Origin: Clostridia bacterium
GTDB lineage: Bacteria > Bacillota_A > Clostridia > Oscillospirales > Acutalibacteraceae
Direction of reading: 5' to 3'
Length of the DNA: 7,396 nucleotides
Assembly: GCA_017390825.1 (NCBI GenBank)
Contig: JAFPAK010000095.1
Location: 1-7,396, forward strand
Each line of letters begins with the position of its first letter. Position 1 is the stretch's first letter. Under the pieces are notes generated by a model. The model was not told where the DNA came from and did not search any database. It was given only the letters and a program-made list of their open reading frames with translations. Shown here one piece after another: positions 1-5,738 of this stretch. The position numbers were made by a program, and so were the translations under genes.

Positions 1-8
1 GTAAAGGG

Positions 9-17
9 TGGTATAAT
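9..17 (+). promoter_or_regulatory. Extended -10 promoter element of the trpB T-box unit
   Basis: The sequence TGGTATAAT is a consensus TATAAT hexamer (12-17) preceded by the TG of an extended -10 element (9-10). Transcription would start near position 23-25, about 25 nt before the first T-box helix. The matching -35 box would lie upstream of the window and cannot be seen. The position directly before a riboswitch leader supports the call. The start site itself is inferred. Confidence 0.7.
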
Positions 18-43
18 AACGACAATTAAATAAATCAATAAAC

Positions 44-305
44 CGTTGAGGCAGAAAAAAGGCAAGATAAGGCTTTTCCGAGCGAGTGGATTATGGTGTG
101 AGTTCCACAAAAGCACCTTGCGTAATATGGGCTGCTAAGGGCTGTGAGGAAATTCGCAGACGTAAGACTCGCGTAAGAAGTCGGGAGTATGTTGGTACTT
201 CGCTAAGCGCACAGGTCAAACTGTGAATCAAGGTGGCACCGCGGATATTTGTATTTATTCGCCCTTGACAGAATTTGTATGTTTCTGTCAAGGGCGTTTT
301 TGTTT
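44..305 (+). promoter_or_regulatory. T-box riboswitch, tryptophan-specific (UGG specifier)
   Basis: This leader RNA senses uncharged tRNA-Trp and controls read-through into trpB. The diagnostic T-box sequence AAGGTGGCACCGCGG lies at 230-244. Stem I can be drawn by hand: 51-54 with 132-135, 62-66 with 117-121, 72-77 with 109-114, and 86-90 with 104-108, the last capped by a GGTGTGAG distal loop. The 3' side of the internal loop between the two lowest helices (122-131) contains TGG at 128-130, followed by a purine just before the closing helix, where the specifier codon is expected. The tRNA-end binding bulge reads TGGC (234-237), which predicts a G discriminator base, as bacterial tRNA-Trp has. 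Both readouts agree on tryptophan and on the downstream gene. In this class uncharged tRNA stabilises the antiterminator; without it the terminator forms. The class is certain. The specifier is assigned by eye. Confidence 0.93.
260..305 (+). terminator. T-box-controlled intrinsic terminator
   Basis: A perfect 14-bp stem (260-273 with 283-296) with a 9-nt loop is followed by TTTTTGTTT. It starts 15 nt after the T-box sequence, the normal arrangement in which the antiterminator and this hairpin exclude one another. When tRNA-Trp is charged, transcription should stop here, before the two small ORFs and trpB. Confidence 0.93.
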
Positions 306-308
306 ATC

Positions 309-343
309 CTCCTTTGGCAGTAAATATAAAATGCCAAAAGGAG
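309..343 (+). promoter_or_regulatory. Hairpin sequestering the ribosome site of leader ORF 1
   Basis: CTCCTTTGGCA (309-319) pairs with TGCCAAAAGGAG (332-343): 11 bp with a single bulged A at 339 and a 12-nt loop. The 3' arm contains AAAGGAG, the Shine-Dalgarno sequence of the 14-codon ORF starting at 354, so folding would hide it. The 5' arm begins within TCCTCCTTT, which resembles the anti-Shine-Dalgarno end of 16S rRNA. Its TCCTCC (307-312) could alternatively pair over six bases with GGAGGA (519-524) at the trpB ribosome site. The pairing is seen in the sequence. The regulatory role is inferred. The hairpin could instead be a weak second terminator, since AGTTTTCT follows, but that T-run is poor. 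Confidence 0.55.
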
Positions 344-353
344 AGTTTTCTAT

Positions 354-398
354 ATGTTTATATTTTCAAAACGATGGCAAGGGCTAAAACACGAATAG
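354..398 (+). CDS. Putative Trp leader peptide 1 (14 aa)
   Basis: This small ORF encodes MFIFSKRWQGLKHE with one Trp at codon 8. It lies between the T-box terminator and trpB, so it is transcribed only after T-box read-through. Its ribosome site AAGGAG (338-343) sits 10 nt before the ATG and is buried in the hairpin at 309-343. The next small ORF repeats the same opening pattern M-(F/Y)-I-(F/L)-S-K-x-W, with Trp again at codon 8. I infer a cis-acting peptide whose translation, through ribosome stalling at UGG, influences the downstream RNA. A precedent for pairing a T-box with a Trp-codon leader peptide is the Bacillus subtilis rtpA (anti-TRAP) leader. I do not recognise this peptide family, and ORFs this short can occur by chance. 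The paired pattern is the main support. Confidence 0.55.
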   Translation: MFIFSKRWQGLKHE

Positions 399-422
399 TT
401 TTCTTGTAAAGAGGTCTTGCAT

Positions 423-479
423 ATGTATATATTAAGTAAATGTTGGAGAACCGGAAAGGTTCTCAAAGAAATAAAGTGA
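423..479 (+). CDS. Putative Trp leader peptide 2 (18 aa)
   Basis: This small ORF encodes MYILSKCWRTGKVLKEIK with one Trp at codon 8 (TGG 444-446). A ribosome site AAAGAGG (408-414) precedes the ATG by 8 nt. The peptide matches leader ORF 1 in five of the first eight residues, with two further conservative changes (F/Y, F/L), and both share a G and an LK-E pattern later on. The shared Ser is TCA in one ORF and AGT in the other, so it is kept at the peptide level with no base in common. A perfect hairpin (446-464) begins at the last base of the Trp codon, so a ribosome waiting there would block it. The stop lies 53 nt before the trpB start. I infer a leader peptide of the same kind as ORF 1. 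Its function is unproven. Confidence 0.55.
   Translation: MYILSKCWRTGKVLKEIK
446..464 (+). promoter_or_regulatory. Hairpin starting at the Trp codon of leader ORF 2
   Basis: GAGAACC (446-452) and GGTTCTC (458-464) form a perfect 7-bp stem with a GGAAA loop. It lies wholly inside leader ORF 2 and starts at the third base of its only Trp codon. No T-run follows, so it is not an intrinsic terminator. A translating or stalled ribosome would melt it. It may therefore be a switch element or a stall-promoting structure. The role is inferred. Confidence 0.45.
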
Positions 480-532
480 TAACTGATTAAACATACATAA
501 AATTAAATTTTGATTTTTGGAGGAATTTTACC

Positions 533-1753
533 ATGAAATATAATGATATTGAATTTAACACATACTTTAAAAACTATCCAGATAGCAACGGATTTTTCGG
601 CAAATACGGCGGTTCATACATTCCGCCCGAACTGCAAACTGCTATGAACGAAATATCCGAAGCTTATCAGACTATCTGCAAATCAAGAAAATTTATTGCA
701 GAGCTTCGCAGAATCCGCAAGGAGTTTCAAGGCAGACCGACACCGATTTCGCATCTTGCAAGGCTTTCTGATAAAATCGGTACGGGCGTTCAGCTTTATG
801 TAAAGCGTGAGGACTTAAACCATACCGGAGCACATAAATTAAATCACTGTATGGGCGAGGTTTTGCTTGCAAAATATATGGGTAAGAAAAAGGTTATTGC
901 AGAAACAGGCGCAGGTCAGCACGGTGTTGCACTTGCTACTGCTGCGGCATATTTCGGTCTTGAATGTGACATCTATATGGGTGCTGTTGATATTAAAAAG
1001 CAGGCACCAAATGTTGCAAGAATGAAGATACTCGGTGCAAGAGTAATTGAAGTAACTGACGGACTGCAGACACTCAAAGAAGCGGTTGATGCGGCATTTA
1101 TGGCATACTGCAATGAATATAAAGATGCCATTTATTGCATAGGTTCTGTTGTAGGACCTCATCCATTCCCGATGATGGTAAGAGATTTTCAGAGTGTTGT
1201 AGGTATTGAAGCAAGAGAACAGTTTATTAATATGACGGGAGAATTGCCTGATGCCATTGTTGCTTGTGTTGGCGGTGGCTCAAATGCAATGGGACTTTTC
1301 TCAGGCTTCTTAAATGATCCCGTTGACATTTACGGTGTCGAACCATTAGGACGCGGAACAGCGCTCGGTGACCACGCTGCAAGTCTTACCTACGGAACAG
1401 AAGGTATTATGCACGGTTTTAACAGCATTATGCTGAAAGATGGAAACGGTGAACCTGCACCTGTTTATTCTGTTGCAAGCGGTCTTGATTATCCGTCAAG
1501 CGGTCCTGAACACGCATTTTTGCATGACATCGGCAGAGTTAAGTATGATGTGGTAACTGATGATGAAACCATTGATGCGTTCTTTGAACTATCAAGAATG
1601 GAAGGTATTATTCCTGCAATCGAAAGCTCACACGCAGTTGCCTACGGCATGAAGCTTGCAAGGACAATGGGCAAAGGTTCTGTTCTCATAAACCTCTCAG
1701 GCAGAGGCGATAAAGATATGGATTATATCATTGAAAAGTATGGTATCAGATAA
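533..1753 (+). CDS. trpB: Tryptophan synthase beta chain, stand-alone
   Basis: TrpB is a cytoplasmic PLP enzyme that joins indole and L-serine to give L-tryptophan. The 406-aa length is normal for the family. Visible motifs are [12 protein letters not shown] with PLP lysine K102, the catalytic glutamate E124 in [17 protein letters not shown], the phosphate-binding GGGSN (247-251), D319 in [11 protein letters not shown], and the cofactor-contacting serine in SGRGDKD (388-394). The usual HKINN is HKLNH here, and the 270-300 stretch differs from typical TrpB1 ([14 protein letters not shown]), so it may be a divergent subfamily. The ATG is preceded by GGAGG (519-523) at 9-nt spacing. The protein contains no Trp at all, fitting expression during Trp shortage. 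No trpA or other trp gene is adjacent, so it probably uses salvaged indole or indole made by a TrpA encoded elsewhere. Control is by the T-box and probably the leader ORFs upstream. Confidence 0.96.
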   Translation: MKYNDIEFNTYFKNYPDSNGFFGKYGGSYIPPELQTAMNEISEAYQTICKSRKFIAELRRIRKEFQGRPTPISHLARLSDKIGTGVQLYVKREDLNHTGAHKLNHCMGEVLLAKYMGKKKVIAETGAGQHGVALATAAAYFGLECDIYMGAVDIKKQAPNVARMKILGARVIEVTDGLQTLKEAVDAAFMAYCNEYKDAIYCIGSVVGPHPFPMMVRDFQSVVGIEAREQFINMTGELPDAIVACVGGGSNAMGLFSGFLNDPVDIYGVEPLGRGTALGDHAASLTYGTEGIMHGFNSIMLKDGNGEPAPVYSVASGLDYPSSGPEHAFLHDIGRVKYDVVTDDETIDAFFELSRMEGIIPAIESSHAVAYGMKLARTMGKGSVLINLSGRGDKDMDYIIEKYGIR

Positions 1754-1782
1754 GTTAAGGTTCTGCTACTAAAACAAACGTA

Positions 1783-1818
1783 TTAACCCCCTTTGAAATT
1801 TCAATCAAAGGGGGTTAA
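1783..1818. terminator. Shared (bidirectional) terminator between trpB and lysA
   Basis: TTAACCCCCTTTGA (1783-1796) and its perfect complement (1805-1818) form a 14-bp stem with an 8-nt loop, lying between two convergent stop codons. On the - strand it is followed by TACGTTTGTTTT, and on the + strand by AATATATCAAAATTT. Termination is therefore likely in both directions, and the leftward operon has the more T-rich tail. The rest of 1754-1860 shows no gene. Confidence 0.85.
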
Positions 1819-1860
1819 ATATATCAAAATTTAATACAGGGGTAGAAAGAAAAGTATATT

Positions 1861-3162
1861 TTACAATACATCATTTCTAATAATATCATCATAAGTTTCT
1901 CTTTTGACAATGACTTTCTTTTCATTCCCTTTAACTGCAACAATCGGAGGTCGGGGAATGCGGTTATAGTTGCTTGCCATTGAGTAGTTATATGCACCTG
2001 TTGCTAAAACAGCGAGAGTATCGCCAACTCTAATTTCAGGCATCATAATATTTTCCTGAATTAAATCTCCTGATTCACAGCATTTCCCGGCAATGGTTAC
2101 GGGTGCAATCGGTTTTGCTCCTGCATTGTTTGCAACAACTGCCGAGTATTTTGCACCATAAAGGATATATCTTGGGTTATCGCCCATGCCTCCGTCTATC
2201 GAAACATAGGTTCTGACATTTTCAATTTCTTTTACACCGCCTACGGTATATAAAGTGATTCCGGCAGGTGCAACAATGCTGCGTCCCGGTTCAAATACCA
2301 AGTAGGGCAGGTCTATATTTCTTTCCATGGCAACCTCTTTTACTGCTTCAGCTGTCTTTTTGATATATTCTGCAGGAGTAAGAGGGTCGTCAGTGGAATC
2401 GTATTTGATACCAAAGCCACCGCCGAGGTTTAATATTTTAATTTTCAAAGATAGCTTGGCCTCGAGGTCGGCTATAAAATTCATCATAACTTTTGCAGCT
2501 TCACAAAAAGGCTCAAATTCAAAAATCTGAGAACCTATATGACAGTGAACACCATCAACCTGAATATTAGAAAGTGTTGTTGCATACTTATGAATTTCAA
2601 ATGCTTCGCCGTTTTCTAAGGCAACACCGAATTTTGAGTCGATTTGCCCAGTCTTTACAAAGTCATGGGTGTGTGCGTCAATGCCCGGTTTGATTCTGAA
2701 TAGAATTTTCTGAATAATGCCTTTTTCTTTTGCAATATCATTCAATAAGTCAAGCTCGTATTTGTTATCAACAACAATATGACCAACTCCGCAGTGTATA
2801 GCAAGTTCTATTTCACTTTGTGTTTTGTTGTTACCATGAAAGAATACCTTGTCCATCGGAAACGCGGCTTTATATAATGTGTAAAGCTCACCGCCGGAAA
2901 CAACATCCGCACCTAATCCTTCACTTTCTGCAAGCTTTGCCGTGTACATGGTACAAAGAGCCTTGCTCGCAAACAGGATAAGTCCGTTGCCGCTGTAATA
3001 CTTGTCTATGGCTTCTTTATAATCACGGCAGTTTTTTCGCATTAAGTCTTCGTCAAGCACATACAGAGGAGTGCCGTATTCTTTTGCAAGTGCCACTGTG
3101 TCGTGAGTTCCAATGGTTAAGTGATTGTTTTCATTTATTGATAAATTATCTGAGTTAAACAT
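1861..3162 (-). CDS. lysA: Diaminopimelate decarboxylase
   Basis: LysA removes CO2 from meso-diaminopimelate to give L-lysine, the last step of the DAP pathway, using PLP. The 433-aa protein has an alanine-racemase-like barrel with PLP lysine K67 (FASKAL), GADVVSGGEL, FHGNNK (108-113), the HIGSQ motif (208-212), the phosphate-binding LGGGFG (246-251) and EPGRS (291-295). Its C-terminal barrel carries CESGD (362-366) and GAYNYSMASNYN (389-400). The frame stays open upstream for 22 more codons and overlaps the ANTAR gene. I chose the internal ATG at 3162 because it is preceded by AAAGGA and because residues from here match the normal N-terminus. The start lies 14 nt after the ANTAR stop, so lysA is the last gene of the leftward operon and is probably translationally coupled. 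Placement with nitrogen-assimilation genes is unusual. Confidence 0.95.
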   Translation of the reverse strand: MFNSDNLSINENNHLTIGTHDTVALAKEYGTPLYVLDEDLMRKNCRDYKEAIDKYYSGNGLILFASKALCTMYTAKLAESEGLGADVVSGGELYTLYKAAFPMDKVFFHGNNKTQSEIELAIHCGVGHIVVDNKYELDLLNDIAKEKGIIQKILFRIKPGIDAHTHDFVKTGQIDSKFGVALENGEAFEIHKYATTLSNIQVDGVHCHIGSQIFEFEPFCEAAKVMMNFIADLEAKLSLKIKILNLGGGFGIKYDSTDDPLTPAEYIKKTAEAVKEVAMERNIDLPYLVFEPGRSIVAPAGITLYTVGGVKEIENVRTYVSIDGGMGDNPRYILYGAKYSAVVANNAGAKPIAPVTIAGKCCESGDLIQENIMMPEIRVGDTLAVLATGAYNYSMASNYNRIPRPPIVAVKGNEKKVIVKRETYDDIIRNDVL

Positions 3163-3171
3163 GTATTTTCG

Positions 3172-3178
3172 TCCTTTT
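3172..3178 (-). promoter_or_regulatory. Ribosome binding site setting the lysA start
   Basis: On the - strand AAAAGGA overlaps the stop codon of the ANTAR gene and lies 9 nt before the ATG at 3162. It supports this start over the longer frame that begins at 3228 inside the ANTAR gene. Confidence 0.7.
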
Positions 3179-3761
3179 ATGCGTAAGTTTTTATTATTTC
3201 CTCTGCGATTTCTTTTTTTGAAACACATCTGTCCATAGCCTGTTTTTCTATATAACGGTGTGCATCCGTTTCAGTCATTTTCAGTTCGGTAATAAGTAAC
3301 CACTTTGCTCTGTTTACTATACGGATTTCCTGCATTTTTTCTTCAAGTGACAGAGTTTTCTTTTCAAGCTTTTTCAATCGTTCTCTCGTGGTAGCCATCC
3401 AGTCAAGAGCAGTGCTGACAATTGGCTTGGATGTTGGCTTTGACAAAAGATATACGCCGTGAGAAGATACTTTGTCATAAAAAGAATGATAAAGCTCGCT
3501 TCTGACCATAATCATAACAACAGATTTTTTGCTGTTGCAAACATCAATGGAAAATCGTATACCGTCCTCATCGGGAAGAGGAGAGTTTATAATTATAAAA
3601 TCAAATTCCCGTTCTATCAATGCACGCTTTGCAGCACTAATACTCGCTGCAAAATGCACGGGATGGTATCTGTAATCGGGTAACAATTCTGAAACGGAGG
3701 TGTTGAATTTTTCAGCAGCAGATATAAATAGTACGCTGTATACTTGCTCTTTAAAATCCAT
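3177..3761 (-). CDS. ANTAR-domain RNA-binding antiterminator with degenerate receiver
   Basis: This 194-aa protein has a receiver-like fold (about 8-122), a coiled-coil linker (about 125-145) and a C-terminal ANTAR domain (about 138-190; key stretch IVNRAKWLLI, then AMDRCVSKKEIAEEI). ANTAR proteins such as AmiR, NasT and EutV bind paired hairpins in nascent RNA and prevent termination. The receiver is not a normal phosphorylation target: the acidic pair after strand 1 is SA (LFISAAEK), and the acceptor Asp position is Asn (N59 in IIINSPLPDEDG). The Lys in LLSKP (K108) is kept. Activity is therefore probably set by a partner or ligand, as in AmiR. A strong AGGAGG site precedes the ATG. It lies 30 nt after glnA, and clostridial glnA-nitR pairs are known, so the likely target is this nitrogen operon or other nitrogen genes. 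The targets are inferred. Confidence 0.88.
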   Translation of the reverse strand: MDFKEQVYSVLFISAAEKFNTSVSELLPDYRYHPVHFAASISAAKRALIEREFDFIIINSPLPDEDGIRFSIDVCNSKKSVVMIMVRSELYHSFYDKVSSHGVYLLSKPTSKPIVSTALDWMATTRERLKKLEKKTLSLEEKMQEIRIVNRAKWLLITELKMTETDAHRYIEKQAMDRCVSKKEIAEEIIKTYA

Positions 3762-3791
3762 TTAAATTACCTCCTTCACTAAAATTTCATG

Positions 3792-5000
3792 TTACTTGCA
3801 GTAGATGTTAATAATTGATTCCGGCAGATGCTTTTTTATAAACTCGCTTTTTTGTGCCAGTGCCTTTGCTTCTTCTAAGGTATCGGGAAGCTCCTTGTAC
3901 TGTCTTGCGGTTGTTTTATCTGCTTTAAAGAAGTTTATTTCGGCAGCAGGTGGCAGGTCAAGTTTGTTTTCAATTCCGTATAGACCTGCATAAATAAGCA
4001 GTGCATATGCCAGGTAAGGATTAGTTGTCGGATCTGGTGAACGAAGCTCTGCACGTCTGTATTCACCGCTTGCTGCAGGAATACGGATTAGCTGCGAACG
4101 GTTTTCGCCCGACCACGAAATATATTTTGGCGCTTTGGATTGACCAAATCTCAAATAAGACTCTTTCACCGGATTTAAAAATACCGTAAGCTCCTGAATA
4201 TACTCCATTATTCCGGCAAGCATCTGTGGCAACAAGATATGATTATTATCATTTTTAACTGACATATTTATGTGCAGTCCATTGCCGGCTTTATCGGCAA
4301 TAGGTTTTGGAGAAAAGTCAGCATACAGTCCGTTTCTTCGTGCTATGGTTTTAACAATTACCTGAAAAGCCATAGCATCATCGGCAGCAGTCAGAGGATC
4401 GGAATAACGGAAATCAATTTCATTTTGGCCGGGTCCCTCCTCGTGATGTGAACTTTCCGGATGAATGCCCATCATTTTCATACCAAGACAGATTTCGCGG
4501 CGAATGTTTTCGCATCTGTCCTCCGGTACCATATCCATATAGCTTGCGTTGTCATATGGTTCCTTGGTTGGATTACCTTTTTCATCAAGCTTAAAAAGAT
4601 AAAATTCAAGCTCTGAACCGAAGGAAAACTCAACACCTGATTTATTTGCATCTGCAATAGCTTTTTTTAATATATTTCGAGTGTCATATTCGCAAATTTC
4701 TCCGTTTGGTTTTGTAATGGTACAGAACATACGGATAGCACGACCATTTTCAGGACGCCACGGAATTTGTGCAAGTGTTTCGGGGTCTGGGCGTAGGAAT
4801 AAATCCGAGTGCGCTTCATCACCGAATCCGCCGACGGAAGAAGCATCAAAAGCGATTCCATATTCAAAAGCACGAGAAAGCTCGCTGGGCATTATGGATA
4901 TACTTTTTTGTCTGCCGTAGACATCGCAAAAGACAAGGCGTATAAAATTTATATCCTCCTCATTAACATATTGAATAACTTCTTGTGCTGAATACTTCAT
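3792..5000 (-). CDS. glnA: Glutamine synthetase, short type I
   Basis: GlnA makes glutamine from glutamate, ammonia and ATP. Type I signatures are present: the N-terminal beta-grasp segment with AFDASSVGGF (50-59), metal-binding GSELEF (E130, E132), HHEEGPGQNEIDF (185-197, with E188 and E194), NGLHINMS (240-247, H243), RIPAA (306-310) and AELRSPDPTTNPYLA (317-331). The NLYDLP adenylylation site of the proteobacterial enzyme is absent. At 402 aa it is about 40 residues shorter than the usual 440-plus. It ends after the helix KKHLPESIINIYCK and lacks the C-terminal tail that clamps the two rings of GSI dodecamers. The region holding Arg62 of the Bacillus feedback-regulated enzyme (GFVRIEESD) reads GFGDEAHSD. 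AAAGGAA precedes the ATG, and the start lies 17 nt after the GXGXG gene. The enzyme together with the upstream modules forms a GS-GOGAT unit. Confidence 0.94.
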   Translation of the reverse strand: MKYSAQEVIQYVNEEDINFIRLVFCDVYGRQKSISIMPSELSRAFEYGIAFDASSVGGFGDEAHSDLFLRPDPETLAQIPWRPENGRAIRMFCTITKPNGEICEYDTRNILKKAIADANKSGVEFSFGSELEFYLFKLDEKGNPTKEPYDNASYMDMVPEDRCENIRREICLGMKMMGIHPESSHHEEGPGQNEIDFRYSDPLTAADDAMAFQVIVKTIARRNGLYADFSPKPIADKAGNGLHINMSVKNDNNHILLPQMLAGIMEYIQELTVFLNPVKESYLRFGQSKAPKYISWSGENRSQLIRIPAASGEYRRAELRSPDPTTNPYLAYALLIYAGLYGIENKLDLPPAAEINFFKADKTTARQYKELPDTLEEAKALAQKSEFIKKHLPESIINIYCK

Positions 5001-5017
5001 AACTCAACATTCCTTTC

Positions 5018-5737
5018 CTAATTCGCAACATACATCTGCTTATATGGATTTTTACTGTCAGGTGTAATGAGCGTAAAATCAGAATTTAAAATTTCGCTTT
5101 CGTCATATCCGAAATATTTGCAGAATTCTTTTATATATTCTTTGATATCCTGCAAATCCTCATCGGTAGCACATCGTGCGTGAACCTGGCTTGGGAACCT
5201 GATTCCGGTGCAGGAGGAGCGGAGAAACATTTTGCCGCCGTGCATTCCTGTTCCGGGAAAGTTGCTGACAATAGGTTTTTCATCATCGGTAAGACCGAGA
5301 ACGATTATTGTGCCGCCTGCCTGATACTCGCCTAAAAAGCTTCCTGCTTTGCCGCCGATAACGAGTGCCGGTTGTTTTTCTTTATAAGCCTTCATATGAA
5401 TTCCTGCACGGTATCCTGCGTTGCCTTTTACAAATATTTTTCCGCCACGCATTGCGTAGCCTGCGGCATCACCGATATTTCCGTGAACTATGATTTCACC
5501 GTCATTCATTGTATCACCGACTGCATCTTGTGCATTACCCATGACTTCAATGGTTGCACCGTTAAGATATGCACCGAGTGCATTTCCGGGGATGCCGTTT
5601 ATGGTAATCTTTTTGTCTGACAATCCTGATGCAATGAATCGCTGACCGAGGCATGAAGAAATTTCGCACTCAGCTCCTGCTGATCGTAAAGCTTCATTTA
5701 AATTCTTAAAATCGACATTTTTTGCATTTATATTCAT
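5018..5737 (-). CDS. Glutamate synthase alpha GXGXG domain protein, stand-alone (GltB3-like)
   Basis: The 239-aa protein corresponds to the C-terminal beta-helix domain of the large glutamate synthase subunit, here as its own gene, as in archaeal-type split GOGAT. Regular glycine turns run from about residue 48 to 152, with units such as GIPGNALGAYLNGATIEVMG, GNAQDAVGDTMNDGEIIVHG, GNIGDAAGYAMRGGKIFVKG and GGKAGSFLGEYQAGGTIIVLG. The same fold occurs in FwdC/FmdC of formylmethanofuran dehydrogenase, but the glnA and oxidoreductase neighbours favour GOGAT. In the full enzyme this domain is structural and not catalytic, connecting the amidotransferase and FMN domains. The ATG lies 1 nt after the upstream stop. 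Its GGAGGTG ribosome site is inside the last codons of the oxidoreductase gene, so translation is coupled. Confidence 0.88.
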   Translation of the reverse strand: MNINAKNVDFKNLNEALRSAGAECEISSCLGQRFIASGLSDKKITINGIPGNALGAYLNGATIEVMGNAQDAVGDTMNDGEIIVHGNIGDAAGYAMRGGKIFVKGNAGYRAGIHMKAYKEKQPALVIGGKAGSFLGEYQAGGTIIVLGLTDDEKPIVSNFPGTGMHGGKMFLRSSCTGIRFPSQVHARCATDEDLQDIKEYIKEFCKYFGYDESEILNSDFTLITPDSKNPYKQMYVAN

Positions 5738-5738
5738 A

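Noticed and set aside
91..291. 66-aa open frame on the - strand
   Set aside because: It is antisense to the T-box and its terminator, whose RNA structure explains the sequence; it has no recognisable product.
309..350. Second intrinsic terminator after the T-box
   Set aside because: The stem is bulged and only TTTT followed by C and mixed bases comes after it; hiding the ribosome site of leader ORF 1 explains the pairing better.
480..532. Third copy of the leader peptide or an AT hairpin over the trpB ribosome site
   Set aside because: No further M-x-I-x-S-K-x-W frame is present, and the only local pairing is a short A-T helix (about 499-504 with 524-529) too weak to support.
839..1162. 107-aa frame on the - strand inside trpB
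   Set aside because: It is a shadow of the conserved trpB catalytic region with a low-quality, Cys-rich translation.
3163..3228. Longer lysA start adding 22 Lys/Arg/Asn-rich residues
   Set aside because: The extension overlaps the ANTAR coding region, does not resemble a LysA N-terminus, and the internal ATG has a good ribosome site.
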